From Crocinitomicaceae bacterium (lineage in GTDB: Bacteria; Bacteroidota; Bacteroidia; Flavobacteriales_D; Crocinitomicaceae): a stretch of DNA of 51,843 nt. A program made the position numbers and the translations under genes. This document shows, piece after piece, positions 26,080 to 34,728 of this stretch. The DNA lies in assembly GCA_021740085.1 (NCBI GenBank), contig JAIPAL010000007.1:1-51843 (forward strand), in the 5' to 3' direction. Below the pieces are notes generated by a model. It did no database searches. It worked only from the letters and a program-made list of their open reading frames with translations, and was not told the origin of the DNA. How positions within the stretch are numbered: position 1 is the first letter of the stretch; every line of letters begins with the position of its first letter.

Positions 26080-26665
26080 TTTGAGTTAAATTATTGCTTG
26101 CTTTTTCTCCCTGAAGAATCAAGGCGTCATCCCCTTTAGAAAGTTTAGACAACGTTGACTTGAGCAAATTATATTTCTTAAAGAAATCCGCTTTATCTAA
26201 GACCATTCTGATTTCATTAGCATCCTCGAATTCAATTTTATACCCCAACTGTCGATTATAAGAAATGGCACTTTTATTTTGTGCTTGAACACGAACGATT
26301 GACCGATTGATTTCCAATTTAGTAAAAATAAAATTGAGAAAACAAATAGAAGCCATCACACTGGCCCATGTTTCAAGGTAGTCATTCTCACCAATAAAAA
26401 TCCCTCCTTCTCCAATTCCTTCTTCCTCCGAAAAGTTTTTGGCATGAATTAAACCCACCTTTTTGCCTAAATATTCAATAATAAAGTAATAGTTGAAAGC
26501 ATTGTTTATGGAATGAAACCAAGTCAATTGATCCTTTTCCTGCAAGAGATCCTGAATAAACATGTTTTTCCTAACCCCATCACTGTTTCTCCACCTCAGA
26601 ATTAATCCTAAATCCGTTGGTTGAACTCGAATCAATCGAACATCATATTGTGCAACAATTAACAC
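26057..26665 (-). CDS. GNAT acyltransferase, PseH-like
   Basis: About 202 residues from a GTG at 26663-26665, which overlaps the stop of the glycosyltransferase gene. The frame is open to an ATG at 26749, but that extension lies wholly inside the upstream gene and is not family-like. After the start, VRLIRVQPTDLGLILRWRN and GVRKNMFIQDLL, then LTWFHSI, VGLIHAKNF and the acetyl-CoA-fold end VQAQNKSAISYNRQLGYKI match the RimJ/PseH branch. PseH N-acetylates a 4-amino sugar nucleotide. As last gene of the KAS III-ACP operon, it may transfer an acyl group from the carrier protein to an amino sugar (inference). Confidence 0.8.
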   Translation of the reverse strand: MLIVAQYDVRLIRVQPTDLGLILRWRNSDGVRKNMFIQDLLQEKDQLTWFHSINNAFNYYFIIEYLGKKVGLIHAKNFSEEEGIGEGGIFIGENDYLETWASVMASICFLNFIFTKLEINRSIVRVQAQNKSAISYNRQLGYKIEFEDANEIRMVLDKADFFKKYNLLKSTLSKLSKGDDALILQGEKASNNLTQINRLFEN

Positions 26666-27567
26666 GACTTTTCTGCTACATGAAACAATGGTTTTTGGTT
26701 TGTTTTTAGCAATAAATGCCTTAAATACATGGCAATAATTCCAATACAAGTAATGATCATTCCCGTTGAGAATAAAATACTTACGATTAACGAAGTATAG
26801 CCATCTACTTCAATTTTTCCAAAATATTTTTTATAGAGAATAAATCCTCCAAAAATGAAATTAATCAGCGCCAGCAGAAAACCAAAAAAAGTGACTAATC
26901 GAAGAGGAATCGCCGATGAAAAAAGCATGATATTGATGGTGGTTAAGATCAAGCCCGGTAATTTATATCTACTAATCGATGATTTATTGTCACTGCGATT
27001 AATGGGTACAAACTCGATGGACTTAGTATACCAAAGAATCAATTCATCAATAAATGAAAACTGATGATTACTAGAAACAATCTTTCTTGCCAATTCGCCC
27101 TCTATCAATCGAAAACTACTTCCCTGCCCCCTATTTTTACCATTTAATCGAGAAACAAATCGGTAAAGCGTTTTCATGGAACGAATCAAAAAGGAATCAA
27201 CAGAGGGAAAAGTACCATAAACTATCGCCGCACTAGTTAGTTTTTGATGCTCAATCATTTTCATCGCCTCACTCGGATGAATTTCCCTGTCATCGTCTAG
27301 GGTAATAACATATTTTCCCTTTGAAAATTGAATCCCACATAAGGTAGCTGGATGTTGTCCAAAATTCATTGATAAGCGCAACGCTGTAATAGTTTTATCG
27401 TTTTGACTGAGCGTGTGAATTACCTCCCACGTATTATCAGAACTTCCATCATCTACTAGAATAATTTCATGAGAAAAGTCGTGAAAAACAAGTGCAATAT
27501 CCTCACAAATTGAGGGAAGATCTCCACTGTTATTAAAAGTTGGAATTACAAAACTAAACTCAATCAT
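26659..27567 (-). CDS. Family 2 glycosyltransferase, polyprenyl-phosphate type (GtrB/ArnC/DPM1-like)
   Basis: 302 residues. A GT-A domain is at residues 1-210 (SFVIPTFNNSGDL, ILVDDGSSDNTW, and the metal-binding VITLDDDREIHPSEA). Two C-terminal membrane helices (about 228-252 and 262-290, GMIITCIGIIAMYLRHLL) give the architecture of enzymes that load a sugar on polyprenyl phosphate at the cytoplasmic face. The start codon lies 36 bases downstream of the SDR gene and the 3' end overlaps the GNAT start, so it is in one operon. The sugar donor is unknown; a 4-amino sugar as in ArnC would fit the neighbouring acyltransferase. Confidence 0.88.
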   Translation of the reverse strand: MIEFSFVIPTFNNSGDLPSICEDIALVFHDFSHEIILVDDGSSDNTWEVIHTLSQNDKTITALRLSMNFGQHPATLCGIQFSKGKYVITLDDDREIHPSEAMKMIEHQKLTSAAIVYGTFPSVDSFLIRSMKTLYRFVSRLNGKNRGQGSSFRLIEGELARKIVSSNHQFSFIDELILWYTKSIEFVPINRSDNKSSISRYKLPGLILTTINIMLFSSAIPLRLVTFFGFLLALINFIFGGFILYKKYFGKIEVDGYTSLIVSILFSTGMIITCIGIIAMYLRHLLLKTNQKPLFHVAEKSC

Positions 27568-27603
27568 GCGACGGATATCTTGAACGAAGATACATTAAAA
27601 GAA

Positions 27604-28347
27604 TTATTTCTTACTGTTTAATAACAAACCGCCGTCCAAGGTTAGCACAGAACCTGTCATCCAAGAGGCTTGATCACTTAGCAGAAAAGCCGATGCGTGA
27701 GCCACATCCATTGGTTTTCCAATTCCTAATGGATACGAACTCAAAATGCCTAACAGTTCTGTTTCCGAAAGCGCATTTTTAGTTTTCTCAAACATCTCAG
27801 TGTCAACAAGAGCAGCAGAAATACAATTAGAACGAACCCCTTTTGAGGCAAACTCTAAGGCGATGGAACGAGAAAAAGATTCTAAAGCAGCTTTGGATGC
27901 GGCGTATAAACTTCCACCATTGTAAGGATGTAAGGCTGAAACAGAAGACATAAAAACAAAGGATGATGCATTATTAACCTTTTTATGTTGCATTAATTTA
28001 CTAATGAGTAGACAGGCACTATTAAAATTCACCGAAAACATAGTATCAATATGTTTGACCTGAATATATTTTATAGGAAAAGGTTCAATAATTCCGGCGC
28101 AATGTACCCAACCATCAATTGATGGCAAGGCCTTCACTAAATCATCTATATCCTTTTCTAATGTTAAATCAGCTTGAAAAAATTCTGACTCGATACTAAG
28201 TTGTTTGGACACCTCAATTAAGCGATCTATATTTCGACCCGTTATGCAAACCTTAGCACCTAAATCCGAGCACAATTTCGCCACAGCAGAGCCAATACCT
28301 GCAGAAGCACCAGTTACCAGAATAGTTTTTCCTTTAAGATTAATCAT
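27604..28347 (-). CDS. Short-chain dehydrogenase/reductase (FabG-like)
   Basis: 247 residues, a typical single-domain SDR. The cofactor loop TGASAGIG is at residues 12-19, the HCAG motif (variant of NNAG) at 82-85, and the catalytic set Ser135 (FMSSVSA), Tyr148 and Lys152 (YAASK) is intact. The C-terminus has ASWMTGSVLTLDGG. It overlaps the upstream KAS III by 8 bases, so translation is coupled. Next to two KAS III enzymes and an ACP, a 3-ketoacyl-ACP reductase role is the most economical reading, giving a 3-hydroxyacyl group. A sugar reductase role cannot be excluded. Confidence 0.88.
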   Translation of the reverse strand: MINLKGKTILVTGASAGIGSAVAKLCSDLGAKVCITGRNIDRLIEVSKQLSIESEFFQADLTLEKDIDDLVKALPSIDGWVHCAGIIEPFPIKYIQVKHIDTMFSVNFNSACLLISKLMQHKKVNNASSFVFMSSVSALHPYNGGSLYAASKAALESFSRSIALEFASKGVRSNCISAALVDTEMFEKTKNALSETELLGILSSYPLGIGKPMDVAHASAFLLSDQASWMTGSVLTLDGGLLLNSKK

Positions 28348-29392
28348 ATTCTAACAATTTTGTAGCGACATTATGAGTGGATAAAAGTAAACTAGCCCAA
28401 GAAAAACCCACACCAAAACCGCAAAGCAATAGGCATAAGCGTTCCTTTTTCAACACTTCACTTAATTCTGAACAAAGCGTTAAAGGAATGGAGGCAGAAC
28501 TTGTATTTCCATATTTACCAATTGAACTTGGGCATTTTTCCTTCGGCAATTTCATTTTTTTTCGAATACTATCTGTGATCAATTGATTTGCCTGATGCAA
28601 CACGAGGTAATCAAGTTGCTCCGTTCTTAATTTTGATAAGTCGAGTACATTATTAATCGACTTAGGGACATTTTTCAGCGCAAAATTAAATACCGCCATG
28701 CCATCAATTGCCAAATGTTTTTTAGAGCGCACAACACCCGGTGCCACCTCAATATCTTGATCATCAAAACTTTGGTAAGGCATTCGAGAATGACCCGCCT
28801 CAATAATAATTGCATCAGCACCACTTCCATCCGTCCCTGCATCAAAAAACCAATCTTTTCCTTTGGCATCGTATTCCAGTAAAGTTGCTGAGCCTGCATC
28901 TCCAAAAAGAGGAAAGGCGGTTTTATCTTGTTCGTGCGTCGAAATGGTTGATTTATCACCAGCCAAAAGCAATACCTTTCTCAATCCACCCTGTTGCAGA
29001 TAACGATTAGCAAGGAGCAAACCATGAACGTATCCTGAACATCCTAAATTCACATCAAAAGCCATACAAGCCGTTGGCAATCCTAATTTATCTTGCAGAA
29101 TAGCTGCACTTGCCGGTAAAAAATAGTCGGGAGATTGCGTTACAAATACTAATAAATCTATTTCATGATGACAATTCATATCCTCCAAAAGCGACTGAGC
29201 AGCTTTGAAACACATATCTGAAGCAGTAACATTAGTTGCCGCAACTCTTCGCTCAATTATACCTGTTGTATTAGCGAACATTTTTGCTTCATCTTCCGAA
29301 AAATAAGGATAATCATGCGTTTTATACACCCTCTTAGGAATAACAGAATATATTGCTTTTACAGCAGTATGTTTAAGCCTTAGCTCCGCCAC
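28340..29392 (-). CDS. 3-oxoacyl-ACP synthase III family protein (first of two)
   Basis: 350 residues with the full thiolase-fold layout. The catalytic triad is present: Cys118 (DVNLGCSGYVHGL), His266 (LVLHQANQLI) and Asn296 (GKYGNTSSAS). The N-terminal TTGIIERRVA segment near residue 42, which in FabH lines the primer CoA pocket, is retained. KAS III enzymes condense an acyl-CoA primer with malonyl-ACP. Here the gene overlaps the ACP gene by 20 bases and the SDR by 8, inside a glycan-type operon rather than a fatty-acid operon, so it probably serves a dedicated carrier. Sequence is not close to housekeeping FabH at the ends. Confidence 0.88.
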   Translation of the reverse strand: MAELRLKHTAVKAIYSVIPKRVYKTHDYPYFSEDEAKMFANTTGIIERRVAATNVTASDMCFKAAQSLLEDMNCHHEIDLLVFVTQSPDYFLPASAAILQDKLGLPTACMAFDVNLGCSGYVHGLLLANRYLQQGGLRKVLLLAGDKSTISTHEQDKTAFPLFGDAGSATLLEYDAKGKDWFFDAGTDGSGADAIIIEAGHSRMPYQSFDDQDIEVAPGVVRSKKHLAIDGMAVFNFALKNVPKSINNVLDLSKLRTEQLDYLVLHQANQLITDSIRKKMKLPKEKCPSSIGKYGNTSSASIPLTLCSELSEVLKKERLCLLLCGFGVGFSWASLLLSTHNVATKLLEYD

Positions 29393-29624
29393 CGTTTAAT
29401 TTTAAGCGTGTAATATCAAATAAATCGTTAATGGTGACACACGATTTCAATTCTTCTCCATTTAGAAGAACATCATACTTTGAATCAATAAGTGCAACAA
29501 AAATAAGCGCATGCATACTACTCCACCCCTCCATATCACGAAACACGCTATTCGGAGTTACATCTCCTGGATTTAGATTGTCAAACTCTTCTTCAATCGC
29601 TGTAATAAAATCATCTATTTCCAT
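29373..29624 (-). CDS. Dedicated acyl carrier protein
   Basis: 83 residues, acidic N-terminal helix MEIDDFITAIEEEF, then DVTPNSVFRDMEGWSSMHAL. The second Ser of WSSM (Ser36) aligns with the phosphopantetheine serine of the DSL motif. It differs clearly from housekeeping AcpP, resembling the stand-alone carriers found in secondary-metabolite and polysaccharide loci. It lies between two KAS III genes (19-base gap on one side, 20-base overlap on the other), the strongest sign that the three work together. Confidence 0.85.
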   Translation of the reverse strand: MEIDDFITAIEEEFDNLNPGDVTPNSVFRDMEGWSSMHALIFVALIDSKYDVLLNGEELKSCVTINDLFDITRLKLNGGGAKA

Positions 29625-29643
29625 AAGTCAAATATACATTTTT

Positions 29644-30606
29644 CTACCATTCAATTACGGTTCCAATACAAGAAAAACCAATCCCAAAACCGAGTAACAC
29701 TATCTTATCACCTTTTTTAAATGTGCCTAGCGCTGCTGCTGTTTCTAGTGCAATGGGAATAGAACATGACACAGTATTGCCAACTTCTTCAAAATTAGAA
29801 ATGAATTTATGCTCGGGAATATTGCATTTTCGCTGAAGGGATTTCAAAATCATTTCACTTGCTTGATGAAAAATGAAAAAATCTATTTCTGAAATTGTTA
29901 AGCCATTTTTCACTAATGTCTGTTCCAAAAACCCAGGAATTTCCTTTAAAGCAAAGCGCAGCACTTCCAGCCCATTCATTTCGATACGTCCAAAAGACAA
30001 TTGATTCACTTGATCGGAATATTTATTTATCCATGCCTCATCTATTGGATGGCGACCTCCTCCACGTTCCACCTTTAAAAAATCAAATCCATTCCCAAAA
30101 GTTGCAAATGTAAACTTTCCAATGGCTTTAGTATTATTTTCCGAAACAACAATAGCGGCACCAGCATCACCAAAAATCGATCGCAATACGCTATCCTCAC
30201 TATGGATTGCTTTTGAAGGCACTTCCCCTAATAAGATTAACACATTCCTTGCATTCCCGGAAGAAATCATAGCATCTGCAACACTTAAACTATACAAAAA
30301 TCCCGAACAGCCTTGAGGTAAATCAATTGTACCACAAGTTGAAGACAATCCTAATTTATGATGCAAGACACTTGCAGTTGTTGGCGAATTATAATCTAAA
30401 ACAAGCGTTGAAACAATAAGAAAATCAATTTCGCGCTTATCTATTTCTGGATATTCATTGAAGAGCTTTAATACAGCTTTAAAGGCAAGATCAGAACCAA
30501 TTTCATCTTGACTGGCATGATAACAATTGTTACTATTGTTTTCAATAGAAACTGGTAGTCCAGGAAGATAATGACTTATTTTTCTAATTTTAGCAAACAA
30601 TTTCAA
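29644..30606 (-). CDS. 3-oxoacyl-ACP synthase III family protein (second), shortened N-terminus
   Basis: 320 residues. The triad is intact: Cys100 (DLPQGCSGFLYSL), His247 (IFHQASEMIL) and Asn277 (EEVGNTVSCS). The segment that carries the WxxxRTGI-type motif in FabH is missing: YLPG at residue 14 is only about 25 residues from the helix SDLAFKAVL, against about 45 in its neighbour. That region binds the adenine of CoA in FabH, so this protein may take an ACP-bound or different primer, or may act as an acyltransferase/esterase rather than a condensing enzyme. It is the first gene of the operon, and the 127-base upstream gap has no perfect TAnnTTTG box on this strand. Confidence 0.85.
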   Translation of the reverse strand: MKLFAKIRKISHYLPGLPVSIENNSNNCYHASQDEIGSDLAFKAVLKLFNEYPEIDKREIDFLIVSTLVLDYNSPTTASVLHHKLGLSSTCGTIDLPQGCSGFLYSLSVADAMISSGNARNVLILLGEVPSKAIHSEDSVLRSIFGDAGAAIVVSENNTKAIGKFTFATFGNGFDFLKVERGGGRHPIDEAWINKYSDQVNQLSFGRIEMNGLEVLRFALKEIPGFLEQTLVKNGLTISEIDFFIFHQASEMILKSLQRKCNIPEHKFISNFEEVGNTVSCSIPIALETAAALGTFKKGDKIVLLGFGIGFSCIGTVIEW

Positions 30607-30733
30607 CTGTATTTTAGGTGATATTTTTACAATATTAAAAATTACAAGTTGATAAGTTGAGTAATTTTAAATAATTAACAAGTTATTATGGCAACTTTTA
30701 ATTATCTTTAACGTCAAGAAACAAATTTATATA

Positions 30734-31081
30734 ATGAATAAATTATACTTAATTATTATCCTTCTTTCTGTTTTTGGCACAACTACTTACAGTCAAATCA
30801 ACCAAACAAATTCAAGGAAAGACCTAAACAAAAAAGTGGTTATCATCGATAAAAAAGATGAGCAAGCAATCGCAAGCGAAGTTCCCTACGTGCATTTTTG
30901 GAAATACCTATTCGACGACAAAAAAATGAAGTCTATTTTTATAGACGGAAAAATACCCGCTTCTTTTCCACTTTACGATAAAGCTAAATCGCACGGAGAA
31001 AATAAACAACTAGCAAAAGAATGGGGTTTAAAGAATAAAAAGCTTATTAAAAAAGAATTTCGAAGTAAATTAGATAAATAA
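30734..31081 (+). CDS. Small secreted basic protein of unknown function (115 aa)
   Basis: Signal peptide MNKLYLIIILLSVFGTTTYS, cut before QINQTN. The mature part is lysine-rich (KKVVIIDKKDEQ, KKLIKKEFRSKLDK), with an aromatic stretch YVHFWKYLFDDKK. No family recognised. It is five bases upstream of a T9SS type B giant and probably co-transcribed with it, which suggests a joint surface role. A near-consensus TATCTTTA lies about 25 bases upstream of the start. Confidence 0.6.
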   Translation: MNKLYLIIILLSVFGTTTYSQINQTNSRKDLNKKVVIIDKKDEQAIASEVPYVHFWKYLFDDKKMKSIFIDGKIPASFPLYDKAKSHGENKQLAKEWGLKNKKLIKKEFRSKLDK

Positions 31082-31086
31082 ACGGT

Positions 31087-33678
31087 TTGATAAAAAATAT
31101 ATTCTTCTTATCCTTTTGCTTGTCTTTATCGCAAGTTTATTTTTCGCAATGTAACGGTGCATTACCTTTTTGTACGGGAACCAATTACTCCTTCCCGAAT
31201 ACAACAAACGTACAAAACTTAGGAGCAGTTAGTTGTTTAGGTTCTACTCCTAATCCTGTTTGGTATTTTATGGAAATTGACCAAAACGGCCCCATGACAT
31301 TCAGTATTAGTCAATCCACAGCGGGAGGATCAGGAATAGATGTCGATTTTGCCTTATGGGGGCCATTTACCTCTCTTGCAGCTGGATGTGGAGGAAGTAC
31401 ATTTCCATCAGGAAGCACTGTTGACTGCAGTTATTCTCCAAGTCCTACAGAAACCGCCAACATACCAAATGCACAAATTGGCCAATTCTACATTTTATTA
31501 TTGACTAATTTTTCAAATCAAGCAGGAACCATTTCCTTTTCGCAAACAGGAGGAAGTGGCTCAGCAGATTGCTCCTTTATTTGTGGAGTAACTGGCTTTA
31601 CCGCCATCCCTAGCGCTTGTAATCCCGCCACCAATACCTATGGATTAACGGGTACGTTAAGCATCACCAATCCACCTGGCTCGGGGACCCTAACCATCAC
31701 GAATAGTTGCGGTGGCTCTCAGGTATTCAATGCCCCTTTTTCAAATAGTATCAATTATAGTTTCCCAGGACTTGCATCAAATGGTTCCACCTGTACGGTT
31801 ACGGCTTCTTTCTCAGCAAATGCGAATTGCAACACATTCCAAACTTATAATGCACCTGCTTCATGCTCGGGTGGAAATCCTTGTTCATTTAGTAATTTCA
31901 CAGGAAATATTACCAATTGTGATGCTATAACCAATCAATATACCATTACAGGCTCAATCAATTACACGAATGCCCCTGGATCGGGAACCTTAACCCTAGT
32001 AAATTCGTGTGGTGGCCAGCAAGTTTTTAACGCACCATTTGGTAGCTCTTCCAATTTCTCATTTACTGGTCCAGCGAATGGTGTAAGTTGTATTGTTACC
32101 GCTTCTTTTTCAGCAGATCCAAGTTGTAGTGCCACCTTAACTTATGATATTCCACCTTCGTGCAATTGTACAGCCATGATGGGGACATTTACCACTAGTT
32201 TAAGTCCAATGCCAACGATTAATAAAATATGTTTTGGAGATTCACTTTCTATTACTACTAATAATGACTTCTTTGTTCCTTCTGAATTAATTGGCGCAAC
32301 TACACCTGGGTCTCCTACATATGACCCAACAGCACCGCCTTATGATCCAGGGATTGTATGGTTAGCTTATTCTTGTCCTCCAACAGTATCCTTAACCCCG
32401 CAACAAGCAAATACCTCAGGATTAGATATCCCAGACGATCCTTGTTTAGTTTCTATTGTTACTGGAAACGGAAATTTACTTGATATGAACGATTTAAGCT
32501 TTATCAATTCATTTCCAGCAGGAACTTTTACCAATAATACCGTTTACTTTGTACCCTTAACCATGTACAGTATACAAACTGGTACCTACAGTTACGTTAC
32601 GCTTCCTGCTTTACAATGTTTTGATTTAGGAAATCCCATCGCAGTTCAATACCTTCCAGAAATTACTGCTACCTCTACTTCCAATTGTGCCAATGGAACA
32701 GCAACTGTTACCATTTCAGGAGGTTCTCCACAATTAAATGGAACATCCTTTAATGCTATCGTGCCTTCGTTACTTCCTAACACAGCAAGTTTTGCAACAG
32801 CCACCTGCTTAAATGGAGGTAATATCATCGTAGACAATTTAACAGTTGCAGGGCCTTATTCTTTTTCAGTACTTGATGATAATGGTTGTCAATTTGATTA
32901 CACAGGTAATTATATAGGCGGAGAAGCAGCAGGTCTTAGCTACCCAGACAATGTTTATTGTCAAACTGATGCCGATCCTATCGCGACGATTACTGGTACT
33001 CAAGGCGGAACTGTAACAAGTGGTCCAGGATTATCTTTAAATCCAACAACAGGGGCGATTGACCTTTCAAATTCAAACATTGGAGCCTATTTGGTAACCT
33101 ATACAACTGCGGCTGCTGTTTGTCCTGGAATTGCCACCTATAATCTTTCCATATCTCCATCACCTGATGTTGATGCTGGATCCGATCTAACCGTTTGTTT
33201 GGGAAATTCTGTTATTTTAGATGCATCGGGCGCTACCTCTTACGTTTGGAGCACCAATACATCCAACGGAATGTCTTACCAACCACCAGTTGGGATAAAT
33301 GAATACATTGTAGTTGGAACTAACGGCGCGGGCTGTGTTGGAACAGACACTTTACAAATAACAGTACTCGATGACTGTTATGGACAAGAAATTATCTATT
33401 GGGTACCCAATACATTTACACCGGATGGCGATCAATTTAATCAAACTTTTAAACCAGTTATGTATTCTGGTTTTGATCCATTTGAATATGAATTTTTAAT
33501 ATTCAATCGTTGGGGAGAATTAATTTGGGAAACGCACAATGTAATTTTCGGATGGGATGGATCGTATAATGATGGGATGAAATCACCAGATGGAATCTAT
33601 ACATGGAAATTAACCTTCAAAACAATGAATAACGATGAAAAGTTAATGAAGACTGGACACGTTACCCTCATACGCTAA
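31087..33678 (+). CDS. T9SS type B sorting-domain (gliding-motility-associated C-terminal) surface protein
   Basis: 863 residues from a TTG start five bases after the previous gene; the first residues form a signal peptide (IKNIFFLSFCLSLSQVYFS, cut before QCNGAL), and there is no ATG that would keep it. The N-terminal domain (CNGALPFCTGTNYSFPNTTN, GIDVDFALWGPF) is the common Bacteroidota adhesin-like domain. Two consecutive repeats of about 95 residues follow (around 163-258 and 264-358), both with GSGTLT, NSCGG, QVFNAPF and TASFSA. After several Ig-like parts it ends in a type B domain (NTFTPDGDQFNQTFKPV, FLIFNRWGELIWET, PDGIYTWKL, GHVTLIR). It should be secreted by the type IX system and stay at the surface. 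Confidence 0.9.
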   Translation: MIKNIFFLSFCLSLSQVYFSQCNGALPFCTGTNYSFPNTTNVQNLGAVSCLGSTPNPVWYFMEIDQNGPMTFSISQSTAGGSGIDVDFALWGPFTSLAAGCGGSTFPSGSTVDCSYSPSPTETANIPNAQIGQFYILLLTNFSNQAGTISFSQTGGSGSADCSFICGVTGFTAIPSACNPATNTYGLTGTLSITNPPGSGTLTITNSCGGSQVFNAPFSNSINYSFPGLASNGSTCTVTASFSANANCNTFQTYNAPASCSGGNPCSFSNFTGNITNCDAITNQYTITGSINYTNAPGSGTLTLVNSCGGQQVFNAPFGSSSNFSFTGPANGVSCIVTASFSADPSCSATLTYDIPPSCNCTAMMGTFTTSLSPMPTINKICFGDSLSITTNNDFFVPSELIGATTPGSPTYDPTAPPYDPGIVWLAYSCPPTVSLTPQQANTSGLDIPDDPCLVSIVTGNGNLLDMNDLSFINSFPAGTFTNNTVYFVPLTMYSIQTGTYSYVTLPALQCFDLGNPIAVQYLPEITATSTSNCANGTATVTISGGSPQLNGTSFNAIVPSLLPNTASFATATCLNGGNIIVDNLTVAGPYSFSVLDDNGCQFDYTGNYIGGEAAGLSYPDNVYCQTDADPIATITGTQGGTVTSGPGLSLNPTTGAIDLSNSNIGAYLVTYTTAAAVCPGIATYNLSISPSPDVDAGSDLTVCLGNSVILDASGATSYVWSTNTSNGMSYQPPVGINEYIVVGTNGAGCVGTDTLQITVLDDCYGQEIIYWVPNTFTPDGDQFNQTFKPVMYSGFDPFEYEFLIFNRWGELIWETHNVIFGWDGSYNDGMKSPDGIYTWKLTFKTMNNDEKLMKTGHVTLIR

Positions 33679-33706
33679 GAGCACGACTTAGTAATTTGGC
33701 ATTCAT

Positions 33707-34237
33707 TTACTTCAAACGATCCGAAAAAACTTCCTTAAACTTTTCAATTTTAGGTTTCACCACGAATTGACAATATTGATTAAGTGGGTTCCGATCAAAA
33801 TAGTTGTGGTGATATTCTTCCGCAGGATAAAAAACGACAAGCGGTTCTATAGTGGTTACGATCTTATTTTCCCAAACCTTACTTCTCTCTAAATTTTCCT
33901 TAACTGTTTCAGTCTTTAGTTTATGTTCTTCAGAATGATAAAAAATAGCTGATCGGTATTGCGTTCCCACATCGTTCCCTTGTCGATTTAACTGCGTAGG
34001 ATCATGGATCCACCAAAACAATTCCAGGACAGTATCAAGAGAAATAATTTCGTCATCGAAAGACACCTCCACCACTTCAACGTGTCCGGTAGTTCCCGTG
34101 CAGACCTCCTCATAACTTGGATTAGCAGACAATCCACCTGTGTAACCTGGAATAGAGGAAACAACCCCTTCTAACGAACGCATAGTAGCATCTAAACACC
34201 AAAAACAACCAGCACCCAACGTAATTTTAGCTATCAT
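33707..34237 (-). CDS. msrA: Peptide-methionine (S)-S-oxide reductase
   Basis: 176 residues from the ATG at 34235-34237 (MIAKITLGAGCFWC); the frame is open further upstream, but that runs into msrB and is not family-like. Catalytic Cys11 is in GCFWC, followed by GYTGG, the substrate-pocket region FWWIHDPTQLNRQGNDVGTQ and EEYHHNYF. It reduces the S epimer of methionine sulfoxide. No signal peptide is visible, whereas the partner MsrB just upstream is a lipoprotein. Spacing to msrB is 10 bases, so the two are one operon with the transporter at 34729. Confidence 0.95.
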   Translation of the reverse strand: MIAKITLGAGCFWCLDATMRSLEGVVSSIPGYTGGLSANPSYEEVCTGTTGHVEVVEVSFDDEIISLDTVLELFWWIHDPTQLNRQGNDVGTQYRSAIFYHSEEHKLKTETVKENLERSKVWENKIVTTIEPLVVFYPAEEYHHNYFDRNPLNQYCQFVVKPKIEKFKEVFSDRLK

Positions 34238-34247
34238 AAAATAGAAA

Positions 34248-34724
34248 TTAATGATTAGGGATAAAATCCAACGCAGCAGAATTAACACAATAACGCATTC
34301 CCGTTGGCTGAGGACCATCATCAAAGACATGACCGAGGTGCGCATTGCAATTAGCACATAGAATTTCAAAACGGACCATACCGAAAGAGTCGTCTCTTTT
34401 CTTTAAAACATTTTTAGAATCAATAGCATTATAGAAACTAGGCCAACCGGACCCCGAATCATATTTTGTTTCACTTTCAAACAAAGGTTTATCACAGCCA
34501 ATACAGATATAGGTCCCTGCCTCATGATGATCGACATATTTGCCCGTAAATGGTTTCTCAGTGCCACCATCTTTAATAACATAACACACATTTTCAGGAA
34601 GCATTTTTTTACCATATGGCACCAAACTATCGCTTGATGTTGTTGCATTCCCTTTACTCTTTTGTCCGTAAGAGCAAGAAATCAATAAAAAGAGCAATAA
34701 AAAAGAACTAATTTTCAAATACAT
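34248..34724 (-). CDS. msrB: Peptide-methionine (R)-S-oxide reductase, lipoprotein
   Basis: 158 residues. The N-terminus carries a lipoprotein signal (lipobox LISC, Cys17). The MsrB domain has all four zinc ligands (Cys74 and Cys77 in CIGC, Cys123 and Cys126 in CANC), GSGWPSFY, and the catalytic Cys146 in RYCVNSAAL. It reduces the R epimer of methionine sulfoxide in exported proteins and would be tethered to a membrane, probably facing the periplasm. Between yhhQ (4-base gap) and msrA (10-base gap). Confidence 0.95.
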   Translation of the reverse strand: MYLKISSFLLLFLLISCSYGQKSKGNATTSSDSLVPYGKKMLPENVCYVIKDGGTEKPFTGKYVDHHEAGTYICIGCDKPLFESETKYDSGSGWPSFYNAIDSKNVLKKRDDSFGMVRFEILCANCNAHLGHVFDDGPQPTGMRYCVNSAALDFIPNH

Positions 34725-34728
34725 AGAT

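Noticed and set aside
26666-26749. Longer N-terminus for the GNAT protein
   Set aside because: It lies entirely inside the glycosyltransferase gene in another frame and does not look like the family; a GTG at the stop of that gene fits better.
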